Shown here piece after piece: positions 25,916 to 39,079 of a stretch of 64,000 nt of DNA. Source of the DNA: Cucumis sativus (Eukaryota; Streptophyta; Magnoliopsida; Cucurbitales; Cucurbitaceae); assembly GCF_000004075.3 (NCBI RefSeq), contig NC_026659.2, positions 28,414,272 to 28,478,271 on the forward strand, written 5' to 3'. Position 1 is the first letter of the stretch. The number at the start of each line of letters is the position of its first letter. The notes under the pieces were generated by a model. It saw nothing but the letters and a program-made list of their open reading frames with translations. It had not been told where the DNA came from and did not search any database. The position numbers and the translations under genes were made by a program.

Positions 25916-28707
25916 GAGAAGAGGAGGGTGTGAGAGTTTGACTTGATGATTCCCTATGAGTTGGGAAAAAGAGTCGATCCCAAATCTCTTTTCTACATAT
26001 ATTATTAATTTTGAAGGTGAAAATTAAAACCTTCGACTTGGAAAGAAGAAGAAGACAACGATTTGGTTTACATATATGATGTTGATATTGACTATTTTGG
26101 TTAATTTTTAAGAGATTGAGTTAATCTTATTGGTTTTTCTTACATTGTTTTTAACAATTAGATAAACATAGTTATAAAGTGGTTACAACAAAAGAGATTA
26201 ATAGAAAGTTAAAAGTATAGATAAAGACTAAGCTGACTTTAATTAATTACTATAGACTAATAAAACAAGCTAATCCCTACTTTGCTTCTAGGAAGTTGCA
26301 AACTAAATAGAGAAATATATACTAATTAATTCCAAAGAAAACACAAAAAAAAACAAAAAAGGAATCAAAGATTAATTACCTCTTCCATTGTTATTAATTT
26401 TGAAATAAGATTACTCTATACTATCGAAACTTTCGATGTAATATACTTTAATTTTACTATATGATAAATAGTTTCCATACTTTGATATTTTTAAAAGGAA
26501 GGATATTGAGTTGTAATATAAAAATATTTTTAATTTGTTGGAATGGATTAATTTCTTGTTTTTAGAAAGATTACAGCACATCTACACCTCCACATTGATG
26601 AATCTCAAAGTCAACATGGTGTGCATTTATTTTTAAATTCAATAAAATCATAATGAATATCATTGATATATTAATATAATGAACCATACTTCTATTTATT
26701 GTTTCCATCCATGTGTTTTAATTCATTTTTCTAAAACACCATTTCGAATTTAGAAATTTGATTATTTTTTAATGATAATAACAAGTGCTAATTAGAGTGA
26801 AAATTTAATAACGTTTTTGATACTTTATTATTTTTTAGTATAGTAGAAGATTCAATCGAAAACATGTTTAGTTTAGTCTTTTTATTTTATTTGCAATAGG
26901 TGAAGGGTTTAATGATTGGTAATTTGTTTATATTTGGAGAGCCTTGATTGCCAAATTAGTAATATACCAACAACGTAGACTTTGAAGAACTTATATATAT
27001 TCATTAAAACGGTGTTCTATTGTTATAAATTGAGTACACATTACAACTTTATTGTAAAACTAATTATAAACTAATACAAATATAGAAACTTCACCAAATA
27101 CAAACTAAACAATCATTATTAATATAAGGATAAATATTTTTAATAAAAGGTAAAGTTATATAAACATATGATTTAGAGTCAAAATTTTGTAATTTAATTG
27201 AAATTTCCACCAATTTGTTTAATTATATAATATAATATCTTTGCTTTTTCCACAAAAAAGTAATTGACAAATACACAATTACAATTAATTAGCCATTGTC
27301 ATTGAAAGGCCAATTTTTTTTTTTTCAATTTTAATATCTACCATGAGGTACATGTATTGACCTTTCGACACTTCTTCTAATAATACTATATAGATATATA
27401 AGTGTTAAACTGATTATCTTAATCAATATTCAAAGCTACATACATATATTTAATCATTAGCCTTTATTTTGATATTAATGTATAATTAATTTCATCCGAG
27501 TCTTATAATTTTGTAAATATTTTTATAAGTTTGCTAATTTACAATAACTTTCTTTAAAAAAAATTCAAATGTTTCATAGTGTATAGTAGTACTTCATCTT
27601 GGTGTTGTGAGTAAGAATAAAGGTGTTTAAGATGAAGTAAGTTAGTATAATAAAATGAAATTTATTTAAAACTAATAAACTTATTTTTTATAATTGGTGA
27701 GAGAAAATAAAATTGAAATGGAAAAAATGGGACATAATTAAAGATTTAAATATTTAAGTGTTAATTACGTAACACTAACAATCACGATGGTCAATAAATA
27801 GTATTATAAAGACTTTCATTTTACCATATTTGAAAGGGAAATTCTACCTTATTAATTAATCTTAGGCTGCCACGTGGGGCTAACAAAATTCATGAACTTA
27901 GGGGTTCATTTTTAATTTACATAATTTTAATATTAAATGAAACTTCTATAAAATTACTCAACAAAATTATAATTATATACATAGATTACACCAAAGTCTA
28001 TACAACTTAAATTCTAATTAATTAACCATTTAAAAAACAATCAATAATATAAAGTTTAATTTCATCAACTTGTGATGATCCATGAGTTGTGAAGTTCACT
28101 AGTCGGTTTAGGAAGTGTTCCACATGATCAACAAAACCCTAGTTTGTTCTTCACAGTAAATCCGAGGATATATATTTGGTTAACAAATCAGAAACTAAAG
28201 TAAACTTATGCTATCAGAATGATGATTGAGAGGGGAAGCAGTGGAAGAAGAAGAAGAATCAGTGGGAGATGGAGGGTGGGGGTTAGGGTTAGGGTTAGGG
28301 TTAGGGATGGGATCGTTGGCTATCATGAGAGAATATCAGTGGAAAAGTTAACTGATTTAGAAGATAAAATAGCATAATTGTGATTGGTTTAAGTAAGAGA
28401 AGAATAACAAAAATGAGTTGTTAATAGCATCTTTGATAAGAGAAACAAAAGTGATGGGCTGATTTTTTGTGTCCATGCTTTCATATTGATACTTGGGTTC
28501 TACCCCAATTTGCATACACACTATCTTCCACCTACTTGCCACACCCATCTTCATTATTACTACTTCTGTTCACTCTAATTTTCATTATAAATCATGGATG
28601 AGTAGAAAAACTTAAGTTTGGGGGATGAGATTGAGTTCAATAATGTACTTCAAACCTTTTAATTTAACTCATTTTCTTAATTTCTTCCATCTTTTTTCAC
28701 ATTTCCA
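25916..28707. other. Gene-free intergenic region between NFD4-like copies 1 and 2
   Basis: AT-rich, with no recognisable exon. The only clear structure is a short TTAGGG run at 28283-28306. This gap (2.8 kb) is longer than the spacing within the rest of the array (1.4-1.6 kb). Confidence 0.6.
28283..28306. repeat. Four tandem TTAGGG units
   Basis: Four perfect TTAGGG hexamers in a G-rich context (GGGTGGGGG just before). Most plants use TTTAGGG at telomeres, so this is not the usual plant telomere unit. With its G-runs it could form a G-quadruplex. Confidence 0.9.
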
Positions 28708-30508
28708 TCATTTTCTCGTTTCCTCCGGTGCTCCGGCAGCTTCCACAGCCCCATTTCTAACGACTTCTGTTTCAGCTTCATTTCTGAACTTCTTGTAAAT
28801 ATCACTCTTGTAGAAACTTCGTTCTCATCACTAATATCAATGAAATAAACATAGTCAACAAAGTAACCACAGTGATTATAATGAACGAAAGCTTAAAGCA
28901 TTCCCCTCCAAAGCACTTTAGTTCTTCCCCTGCTTTTCGTATAATCCCTTTTGCTTTGAGCTGTTTCTCTGCTTCTCTATCGTACAACTTCCCAACCACT
29001 TTCATATTCAGAATATAAAGTCCAATTGGCATCGCAACTGTCCCGAAATTGTAAAGCGTTGAGTAATATTTCCACCCAAAAATCTCTGAAATTATGACGA
29101 AAATTACTGGGCATTGTGCTCCTAAACAGAATCCGATTACGATGGAAGCAACAGATACTCCATATAGGACATCAAATGCCATCATCAAGTAGCCAAAACA
29201 GGATAAAAGAAGGATCAGAGAAAGTATTAAAGGACGAGGGAATTTGTATTTAATGAAAACGATTTCAGAGACGAAACCAGAGACAACTCGACCGAGGTAA
29301 TTCCAAATACTGACTAATGTTATGAATGTGCTAATGCTTTTTTTTGGGTATCCCAAAGACATTCCGATTTGACCCAAATTGTCAATCACCGTTAACGTTC
29401 TACCAACGCCACTACTTATGGATAGGAATAAAATCAGCATGTCGACACTGAAGACAGCTTGAAGAATTGTGAAATCCTCGCCTCGTTGTGGTGGGTTGAA
29501 AATTGTTGTCCAACAAGATGGTTCTTTTTGTTATTGTTTTGGATGCTTTGTTTTTGGGAGTTTCTCTGTTATGATTTGAACAGATGGATTTGGATCAGAT
29601 TTGGTTTTAAGTTTCCAGAGATTGTATTCTTCGATAATGACGATGGGGAGTGGGAGGAGGAGAAGGACGACGATGGCGGCAGCGCTGCCACCATATTGGT
29701 TTTGAGTGAACTCTGTTTTGCGTTTGTACAATGATCATTAGCATGAGGAATCCGGCGAGAACAAGAGAAATGTAGAGGAAATTGTAGAAAACTTTGAGCT
29801 CATTTGGCTGTCTGATGACTTTCATGATACGAACTGTTCGTAAGAATGCGAAGGAAATTGCAGCCGGAAGCCATCCGATGAGGAGAATTAAGGATTTGGT
29901 GTCGCCGCCGTAAAATGCATGGAAGAGCTGTGTGATTATGGCGCCGCTTAGCCCGACGTATCCCTTTAAAATACCTAATTGGGTTTTAACCTTTGAATTA
30001 GAAGTATTGTCTAATTAGCCATTCTCATTTTAATAAAGACTTACCGAGAACAAAGCCACGCCTTTCCGGGAAAGTTATTGACACAAGTACCTATACAACT
30101 CGTATTTTGAGCACTTCCTCCAATACAAATATAGAGACACATTTGCCAAACTTTGTGGGTGGAGATCCGACCTGTAACACTAAGCCAAATCATAAAGTAA
30201 CCAAAGAAATTCAAAACAACACCAATTAATAGAATCACCCACAATAACGTAACCTCGTTAATGAGACCAGATAAAACGCCGACGTTTGCACCCAAATCCT
30301 TAATAAAACTCAACAAAGTCAATGTCGTTTGGTCGTAACCCAAAATCGATTTAATGTAGCTCGAATACAAACCGAACATGTACATTGATTCAGACATTGC
30401 CATGATTAGGAGTGAAGCAAAAACCATGAACCATCGTCCAGTTATGATGTGGAGGACTATGCCTTTTATGTCGAAGCATCTCAATGTAATTTCTTCGCTA
30501 ACCACCAT
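28708..30508 (-). pseudogene. NFD4-like copy 2, degenerate
   Basis: Collinear with copies 3-7 from [16 protein letters not shown] (30508) to a stop aligned with family members at 28708. The exon 1 remnant is 30508-30045, a 70-bp intron follows, and the exon 2 remnant is 29974-28708. Relative to its neighbours, exon 1 lacks part of the NTGALV segment and has an extra base in the NNFPERRG segment (about 30070). Exon 2 has an extra base after MLMIIVQ (about 29733), an in-frame TAA at 29531-29533 in the central loop, and a lost base in the RTRSFYKSD segment (about 28820). Several conserved residues also differ (GAQCPVIFVI for [10 protein letters not shown]). These lesions make a full-length product very unlikely. 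It resembles copies 3 and 4 over most of its length. Confidence 0.88.
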
Positions 30509-30576
30509 TTTCTTATAAAGTGGATTATTGTTCCAAATGAAAGTTGGATGGTTGTGATCGACGAATGAATGAAGAC

Positions 30577-30620
30577 TATATAGAGATTTTCTCAAATCAA
30601 GCATAGATTATATAGTTGCC
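30577..30620 (-). promoter_or_regulatory. Proximal promoter block of NFD4-like copy 2
   Basis: A TATA-like CTATATAGTC element with the block conserved across the array lying just upstream (AACTATATAATCTATGCTTG on the minus strand). It persists although the gene is broken. Confidence 0.55.
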
Positions 30621-31934
30621 AAAGGTAGTAGATTTAAATTATGAACCTCATAGTCACTATATTAATATGCCTGTATATCATTTAAGTTATGCTCGTTTTG
30701 ACCAATTCTATAGCTGACAAGTAAAATCTAAAGGGAAGGTTATCAATTTTAATTCATTTACGTCATTGTTTGCCATTTTTTTTAGTGTGGATTAACTTTG
30801 ATATAACTATCTTAGTTTTATTGAGTTGACGTAGATTTAAATGCTTTAGAGACTTTATTATTCCACTGCATTAAAAAGCAAGAATGTTTGAAAAGCATTT
30901 TTGGACCATTATTTTTTAGAATATATGAAGGGTAAGAAGTTGATTCAATACTCTTATCCATTATTTCTTAAGTAAACGAAAGGGTCAGAGAATCGAACCT
31001 TTAAGATCCTAATCTCACAGACATATTGATACTTTGTTCCAAACTTTTTAGGTTGAGTACTGACGTCCATTTGAAAATTTTAAGAGGTCGAGAGTAGAAT
31101 ATAAAAACACTTAGTTTAGTGGTTTTACGATTTTGTTTAAGTTTTTGGAATTTATCTCAGCTCTCCCAATTTTTGTTATGGTTTTTCACTTTTCTTTAAG
31201 AAAAACTATAATTTGATGTAGGTAAAATTTTAAAAACTAAGAAACTTCCAATCATGTTTAATAAAAAAAATAGTAACAGTGTTCATAACATTAATATTAC
31301 CCAAAAATCATACGTTATGAGTGAGTTTGAATTGAACAGATAAAGAAAGAAAAAATAATAACATTTTTTATTTATTTAAATTCTTTTGATAAAATCCCTA
31401 GTAGTGTTTTACAAACACTATTTTTTTTAGCGATTATCACAAATCTTTATAACCCGTTTTAATTGATTTGAGAAGAAAAAACTCATTTTAATGTAAGGCA
31501 TTTATCAAACATTTCACTTTTTAAATGAGTTTTTTTTTTTTAAAAAAGGCTTATTAACAGTTAAACAAAACACACCGACCCTAAAAATCAACATTCCATT
31601 TGATAACCATCTCTTTTCTAGTTATCTAATTACCATTCATGTCTTGCTTGTTAAATTGAACATGATTCTTTTAAGCATCAATTATAAACCAAAGTAGTTA
31701 AATTCTTATACTCTAGATTATTTTCTATTTTTTAAAAAATAACATATGAAGTAAGAGCAACAAATCATATCAACTTTAAAATTATAACAAAAATAACTCT
31801 ACTAGTTAAAGTTATGCTCATTTTGATCCTAACATGTCCAAAATTGAATAACAAAATATTAGAAGGAAAAAAGTTAATAGATTTGTCTTTATCATCTCTT
31901 TCCTTCAAACATTTTTTGGATTTTACTCCACTTT
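30621..31934. other. Spacer between NFD4-like copies 2 and 3
   Basis: AT-rich spacer with no coding exon. Short stretches resemble the spacer at 33972-35577, for example the segment with ATATATGAAGGGTAAGAAGTTG near 30920 and its relative near 34530, which supports duplication of gene plus spacer as one unit. Confidence 0.6.
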
Positions 31935-33971
31935 TCAACTTCTTCTTTGCATTATAATTTTCTCTCTCTCTTCTGCTCCTCCCGCCGTCGCCACAGCCTC
32001 ATTTCCGGCCACCTCTGTTTCGGCTTCATCTCTAAACTTTTTATAAATATCACTTTTGTAAAAACTTCTTGTTCTAATCACTAAAATCAATGAAATAAAC
32101 ATACCCATCAAAGTAACTGCAGTGATTACGATGAACGAAAGCTTAAAGCATTCCCCTCCATAGCACTTTAAGTCTTCCCCTGCTTTTCGTATAATCCCTT
32201 TTGCTTTTAGCTGTTTCTCTGCTTCTCTGTCGTAGAAGTTCCCAGCCACTTTCACATTCATAATATAAAGTCCAATTGGCATCGCAACCGTCCCGAAATT
32301 GTAAAGCGTTGAGTAATATTTCAACCCAAAAATCTCTGAAATTATGGCGTAAATCAACGGCCACTGTGCTCCAACACAGAATCCGATTACGATGGAAGCA
32401 ACATATAATCCATTTGGGACGTCAAATGCGATGACCAAGTAGCCGACACAGGATAAAAGAAGGTTCAGAGAAAGCATTAAAGGACGAGGGAATTTGTATT
32501 TTATCAAAACGATTTCAGAGACGAAACCAGAGACAACTCGACCGAGGTAATTCCAAATACTGACTAATGATACAAATGTGCTAATGCTTCTTTTTGGGTA
32601 TCCCAAAGACATTCCGATTTGACCCAAATTGTCGACCGCCGTTAACGTTCCACCAGCGCCACAAATTACAGATATGAATAAAATCAGCATGTCGACACTG
32701 AAGACAGCTTGGAGAATTGTGAAATCCTCGCCTCGTTGTGGTGGGTTGAAAATTGTTGTCCAACACGATGGTTCTTTTTGTTTTGAATGCTCTGTTTTTG
32801 GGAGTTTCTCAGTTATGATTTGAACAGAAGAATTTGGAGATTTGGTTTTAAGTTTCTGGAGATTGCATTCTTCGATAGTGACAACGGCGAGTGGTAGGAG
32901 GAGAAGAACGACTATGGCAGCCGCGCTGCCACCATATTGGTTTTGAGTGAACTCTGTCTTGCTTTGTACAATGATCATTAGCATGAGGAATCCGGCGAGG
33001 AGAAGAGAAATGTAGAGGAAATTATAGAAAACTTTGAGCTCATTTGGCTGTCGGATGACTTTCATGATACGAACTGTTCGTAAGAATGCGAAGGAAATTG
33101 CAGCCGGAAGCCATCCGATGAAGAGAATGAGGGATTTAGTGTCGCCGCCGTAGAATGCGTGGAAGAGCTGTGTGATTATGGCGCCGCTTAGCCCGATGTA
33201 TCCCTTCAAAAGACCTAATTTTTTTCAACGTTTGAATTAGCCATTAACGATTTTATTGTTATCTAATTAGCCATAATGATTTTATTATTATTATTAAAGT
33301 AAGATATAATCCTATTCTAAATCCAAGTTTGAAATTGGGAAATGAATTAGTGATTGAGCATCAAAATCCAATAATATTATATGAAAGTATTTCCTAAATT
33401 GAAAGGTTGAAATTTTATAAAATGTCTAATAAACTCCAACATTTAATATTGAAATTTTAAATAACCATAGTATATATACAAATTTTTTTAATGAAGACTT
33501 ACCGAGAACAACGCCACGCCTTTCGGGAAAGTTATTAACACAAGTAACCATAGAACCGGTATTAGCAAAGGATTGGGAACTTCCTCCCATACAAATATAG
33601 AAACACATTTGCCAAACTTTTGGGGTGGAGATTCGGCGAGTAACACCGAGCCAAATCATAAAGTAACCAAAAAAGTTCATAACTGCACCAATTAATAGAA
33701 CCACCCACGGTGGCATAAACTCGTTAATAAGACCAGATAAAATGCCAACGTTTGCACCCAAATCCTTAAAAAAACTCAACAAATTCAACGTCGTTTGGTT
33801 GTAACCCAAAGCCGATTTAATGTCGCTCGAATACAAACCAAACAAGAACGTTGTTCCAAACACCGCCATGATTAGGAGTGAAGCAAACACCACGAACCAC
33901 CGTCCGGTTATGACGTAGACAACTATGCTTTTTATGTCGAAGCATCTCAATGTTCCTTCGCTAACCCCCAT
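31935..33971 (-). CDS. NFD4-like nodulin-like/MFS membrane protein, copy 3
   Basis: Intact two-exon member of the array: exon 1 33971-33503, exon 2 33214-31935, phase 1, 582 aa, intron 288 bp. The intron splits the Gly codon of [11 protein letters not shown]. It starts [15 protein letters not shown]. The nodulin-like half contains [35 protein letters not shown] and [17 protein letters not shown]. The central loop ends in [15 protein letters not shown], and the second half has [30 protein letters not shown] and [20 protein letters not shown]. The C-terminus ([20 protein letters not shown], then QRRS) is what I call type A, shared with copy 4. The role is inferred from family only: a plasma- or endomembrane protein of unknown cargo. 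Confidence 0.92.
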
Positions 33972-35577
33972 TTTCTTAGATCATGCAAATTGTTGTTTCA
34001 AATGAAAATTATAGGGTTGTGAATGTCGAATGGATTGAGAATATATATAGATTTTCTCAAATCAAGCATAGATTCTATAGTTGACTTGGTAGTGGATTTA
34101 AATTATGAACCTTATAGTCACTATTTAATATGTTTGTATGTTAGTTAAGTTATGCTCGTTTTGCAAAATATCAAGGAAAGATTATCAATTTAATTTGACT
34201 ATTGTTTTGGCATATATTTAAATGCTTTATAATGGATGTAATGTTTTATTTATTTAACGCGAGAAATGAAATATATGAAAATTGAGATAAACCTCGAGTT
34301 TAGAAAGATTTATCGTATATATACTTATTAAATTGAGGAATTGTCAAAAATAAGAAAATAGACAAACTATTTACACCTTATGCCAAAATCAAGTGTAATA
34401 AATTTTCGTCGTTTCGTGGTTTTTTGCTACATAGAGTGTAAATAGTTTGTATTCTTTATCATTCTTGAAAAAATCTCGTGTTGAAAAGCAAGAATGTTTT
34501 TAAAGCATTTTTTAAGCATTATTTTTAGAATATATGAAGAATAAGACGTTGATTCAATATTTTTATCCATTGTTTTGGGTTAGAGAATCAAACTCTTAAA
34601 ACTCTAATCTCACAAACATATAGTACAATTTTTATTCCAAACTTTTTTATTGAACTATGTTTGTATTGAAGGTCGAGAATGAAATATAAAAACACTCAGT
34701 GGTTTAGAATTAATTAATGGTTAGAAGTTGACTAAACATTACAATTTTGTTTAAGTTTTTGAAATTTATACGTGCTCTCTCATTTTTTTTTGTTATGGTT
34801 TTCACTTTTCCTTAGGAAAAACTAGAATTTGACGTAAAACTTAAAAAACAAGTAGCAATGGTGTTTATAAAATTAATATTACTAAAAAAATCAAACCTTA
34901 TGAGTGAGTTTGAATTGACTAGAGAAAGAAAGAACATTTTTATGCAAACTCGTGTGATAAAATAGTTTACGGTGTTTCCAAAAACTATTTTAAATGATTG
35001 TCAACTATTTAAAACTCTTTTGAATTCATTTTTAAAAAATTATTTTAATTTAAATTCTTTAATAGAAAATAATATAGAAATTAGTTGTCAAATATTCCAT
35101 TTCTCAAATGACTTATTCTTTTAAAAAAGTGTTCTAAACCTACTTTTAAATTTTTTTTAAAAATATTTTTTTTTCAAAATTAAACATTTTAACCGTTCAA
35201 CAAAACACACCATTTTCTCATAATATTATGTCAACCTGAACATAATTCTTTAAGCATAAATTGTGAACAAAAAATTTTACTCTTCCACTCTAGATAGAGA
35301 AACAAACCTTAATGAATCTAAAATTAGTTAAATTATGCTAATCTCATATCTAACACCTTGGTTAAATTAAATGACAAAAGATTAAAACCAAAAAAGTTTA
35401 TAGATTAATAAATTCTTAAGATGCAATTTCTTTAAGAACCCTTAATATTACAATACAATATGATGATAGAACTTTGTGCCTTCAAACAAAGGACAGAGAT
35501 GAGGGGAAAAAAAGTCTCTCAAATCTCTCTTTCTAATCTCTTTGCTTCAAACATTTTTTTGGATTTTACTCCACTTT
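33972..35577. other. Spacer between NFD4-like copies 3 and 4
   Basis: No exon found. The last 110 bp or so (about 35462-35577, the 3' flank of copy 4) are nearly repeated at about 38972-39079 downstream of copy 5, including the CTTCAAACAAAGGACAGAGA motif. Confidence 0.6.
34041..34085 (-). promoter_or_regulatory. Proximal promoter block of NFD4-like copy 3
   Basis: TATA-like CTATATATAT about 70 bp upstream of the start codon. On its upstream side is the conserved block AACTATAGAATCTATGCTTG followed by ATTTGAGAAAAT, almost identical to that of copy 4. Confidence 0.6.
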
Positions 35578-37534
35578 TCAACTTCTTCTTTGTATTATAA
35601 CTTTCTCTGTCTCTTCCGCTGCTCCGGCCGTCGCCACAGCCTCATTTCCGGCCACTTCTTTTTCGGCTTCCTCTCTAAACTTTTTATAAATATCACTTAT
35701 GTAGAAACTCCTTGTTCTAATCACTAAAATCAATGAAATAAACATACCCACCAAAGTAACTGCAGTGATTATGATGAACGAAAGCTTAAAGCATTCCCTT
35801 CCAAAGCACTTTAATTCTTCCCCTGCTTTTCGTATAATCCCTTTTGCTTTGAGCTGTTTCTCTGCTTCTCTGTCGTACAACTTCCCAGTCACTTTCACAT
35901 TCATAATATAAAGTCCAATTGGGATTGCAGCTGCCCCGAAATTGTAAAGCGTTGAGTAATATTTCAACCCAAAAATCTCTGAAATTATGGCGTAAATCAT
36001 CGGCCATTGTGCTCCTAAACAGAATCCGATTACGATGGAAGCAACATATAATCCATTTGGGACGTCGAATGCGATCATCAAGTGGCCGATACAGGATAAA
36101 AGAAGGGTTAGAGAGAGTATTAAAGGACGAGGGAATTTGTATTTTATCAAAACGATTTCAGAGGCGAAACCAGAGACAACTCGACCGAGGTAATTCCAAA
36201 TACTGACTAATGATACAAATGTGCTAATGCTTTTCTTTGGGTATCCCAAAGACATTCCAATTTGACCCAAATTTTCGATCGCCGTTAACTGTCCACCAGT
36301 GCCACAAATTACAGATAGGAATAAAATCAGCATGTCGACACTGAAGACAGCTTGGAGAATTGTGAAATCCTCGCCTCGTTGTGGTGGGTTGAAAATTGTT
36401 GTCCAACACGATGGTTCTTTTTGTTCTGGATGCTCTGTTTTTGGGAGTTGCTCTGTTATGATTTGAACAGAGGGATTTGGAGATTTGGTTTTAAGTTTCC
36501 AGAGATTGTATTCTTCGGTAGTGACGACGGCGAGTGGTAGGAGGAGAAGAACGACTATGGCAGCCGCGCTGCCACCATATTGGTTTTGAGTGAACTCTGT
36601 CTTGCTTTGTACAATGATCATTAGCATGAGGAATCCGGCGAGGAGAAGAGAAATGTAGAGGAAATTGTAGAAAACTTTGAGCTCATTTGGCTGTCGGATG
36701 ACTTTCATGATACGAACTGTTCGTAAGAATGCTAAGGAAATTGCAGCCGGAAGCCATCCGATGAGGAGAATGAAGGATTTAGTGTCGCCGCCGTAGAATG
36801 CGTGGAAGAGCTGTGTGATTATGGCGCCGCTTAGACCGACGTATCCCTTCAAGAGACCTAATTTTTTTTTAACGTTTGAATTAGAAGTGATTTTCTTATT
36901 ATTACTAAAATAAGATATAATCCTTAATATTGAAAATTTAAATTACACTCTTCAAGATTTGTAAACCAAATAAAATTAAAGTTAATGGAATAATTAAAAT
37001 ACATGATGATAGATAATCATTAAATTCCATACAATTTTAGGGACTAAAATTTAATAAAAACTTACCGAGAACAATGCCACGTCTTTCGGGAAAGTTATTA
37101 ACACAAGTAACCAAAGCACCTGTATTAGCAAAGTTCTGAGAACTTCCTCCCATACAAATATAGAGACACATTTGCCAAACTTTTGGGGCGAAAATTCGAC
37201 GAGTAACACTGAGCCAAATCATAAAGTAACCAAAAAAATTCATAAGGGCACCAATTAATAGAATCACCCATGGTGGCGTAACCTCGTTAATAAGACCAGA
37301 TAAAATGCCGACATTTGCACCTAAATCCTTAAAGAAACTCAACAAATTCAACGTCGTTTGATTGTATCCCAAAACCGATTTAATGTCGCCCGAATACAAA
37401 CCAAACATGAACGTTGATCCAGACACCGCCATGATTAGGAGTGAAGCAAACACCACGAACCATCGTCCGATGATGACGTGAACGACTATGTTTTTTATGT
37501 CAAAGCATCTCGATGATCCTTTGCTGACTACCAT
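35578..37534 (-). CDS. NFD4-like nodulin-like/MFS membrane protein, copy 4
   Basis: Intact: exon 1 37534-37066, exon 2 36857-35578, phase 1, 582 aa, intron 208 bp. I chose [15 protein letters not shown] as the start by alignment with the other copies; an in-frame upstream ATG at 37654 would add 40 residues but lies within the conserved promoter block. It is the closest relative of copy 3. Both have the same loop ([20 protein letters not shown]) and type A C-terminus ending IIQRRS. Differences include [16 protein letters not shown] for [16 protein letters not shown] in the second half, which replaces a well-conserved Thr-Leu/Asp pair seen in the other intact copies. Confidence 0.91.
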
Positions 37535-37601
37535 TTTCTTAGAGGGTGGATTATTGTTCCAAATGAAAATTGCATGGTTTTGAATGTCGTATGAATGGAG
37601 A

Positions 37602-37652
37602 ATATATATATATATAGATTTTCTCAAATCAAGCATAGATTCTATAGTTGTC
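37602..37652 (-). promoter_or_regulatory. Proximal promoter block of NFD4-like copy 4
   Basis: A long TATATATATA tract about 70-80 bp upstream of the start codon, with the conserved AACTATAGAATCTATGCTTG block on its upstream side, nearly identical to copy 3. Confidence 0.6.
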
Positions 37653-37770
37653 AAGACAGTTGACTCAATTTATGAACCTCATTGTCACCGTCTAATATAC
37701 ATTGGTTCTATTGATTCTATAATCCTAATAAAACCATTAATTTCCATAGATTATCTATAACCATAAAACT

Positions 37771-37808
37771 ATTTTCGGCCACCTTTGTTTCGGCTTCATC
37801 TCTAACTA
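37771..37808 (-). repeat. Stray fragment of NFD4-like 3' coding end
   Basis: About 37 bp nearly matching the 3' end of exon 2 of copy 3 (31999-32036), the part encoding [12 protein letters not shown]. Here it lies in the spacer upstream of copy 4, in the same orientation and flanked by non-coding DNA. Short direct repeats of CATAGATT-type sequence surround it. It looks like a leftover of rearrangement in the array. Confidence 0.7.
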
Positions 37809-38244
37809 TTTAATATGCATAGATTCTATAACCCTAAAACTATATTCCAATAAGTATGTCGAAATGAAATAAGTCTAACAAAATTGAGATAAAATTGTAG
37901 ATAAAAGCAAGCTCGATTTTAGAGATATTTTATTATTTCATCGTATATATACTTATTAAAAAGCAAGAAGGTTTGAGAAGTATTCTCGAACCATTGCTTT
38001 TAGAATATATGAAGGGTAAGAAGTTGATTCAATATTACATTAATATAATACATTAATATTACCCAAAAACAAACAAACTAAGTACATTAATATTACCCAA
38101 AAATCAAACCTTATGAGTGGGTTTGAATTGAGTAGAGAGAAAGAAAAAAAATATTACATTTTTATTTAAACTCTAGAAAAAAAATTCATTTTGACTTAAA
38201 CTATTTTGATAGAAAAACAATTTAAAAAAGAATTTTTTTAAAAA

Positions 38245-38600
38245 TAATAGATTTTACAAAATATTTACGACATATAGCAAATTCTATCGCCGATAGTTAT
38301 TGATATGCTACAGTGATATAATACAAAATTTTTATTTTATTTTTCTATTTGTAAAAATGTCCCTTTAAAAAAATTATTTAATATAGTTGTCAAATAATTC
38401 GTTTCTCAATTGGTTTACTTTTTGAAAATCGTAAAAAATAGTAAATTTGACATATGTTTATTTCAGTGACATTGATAACAGTAATAGAAGTCAATCAAAT
38501 TCTACCATTGATATAATCCAAATTTTTACTATAGTTTGAAAATATTTTAATTTATTTTGCTACTTTTTTAAATGTCCTTTTATTTTTTTGAAACTTTTAA
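38245..38600. repeat. Dispersed AT-rich repeat of cucurbit type
   Basis: Contains TTTACAAAATATTTACGACA, TAGCAAATTCTATCGCCGATAG and, further on, GACATTGATAACAGTAATAG with a TTTACTATAGTTTGAAAATA end. Related text occurs at 45155-45215, 50750-50905 and 60715-60835. I associate this CTATC/GATAG-rich family with cucurbit genomes but cannot name it. Boundaries are approximate. Confidence 0.5.
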
Positions 38601-39079
38601 TTTGTCCAAAAATGACTTATTTTCAAAACTCAAACACTTTGACACTAATACAAAACACATCGACCCTAAAATTAAACCTTCGATTTCATAACATCTCTTC
38701 TCTAGTTATCTAATTACCAAACATATGTCTTAAATCCTTGTCAAATTGTTTTGCATAATATTCCGTCGAGTTGAACATTATTCTTTAAGCATAAATTATG
38801 ATCTGACTCTATATTCTCATACTTTCTAAAATTAATATGTGAAGTGAGAAAAACAAAACTTATGGACACTACAAAAAGTAAAAAAGTTTATAGATTAATC
38901 CATTCTTGAACGAGAACATGAACTTTCTTTAAATATAAACCCTTAGAAACCTTAATATTACAATAGTATGATGAAACATTGTGCCTTCAAACAAAGGACA
39001 GAGACGAGGGGGAAAAAAGTCTCTCAAATCTCTTTCACATCTCTTTGCTTTAAACATTTTTTGGATTCTACTCCACTTT

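Noticed and set aside
37535-37654. A 40-residue N-terminal extension of NFD4-like copy 4.
   Set aside because: It reads through the conserved promoter block and TATA tract and has no counterpart in copies 3, 5, 6 or 7.
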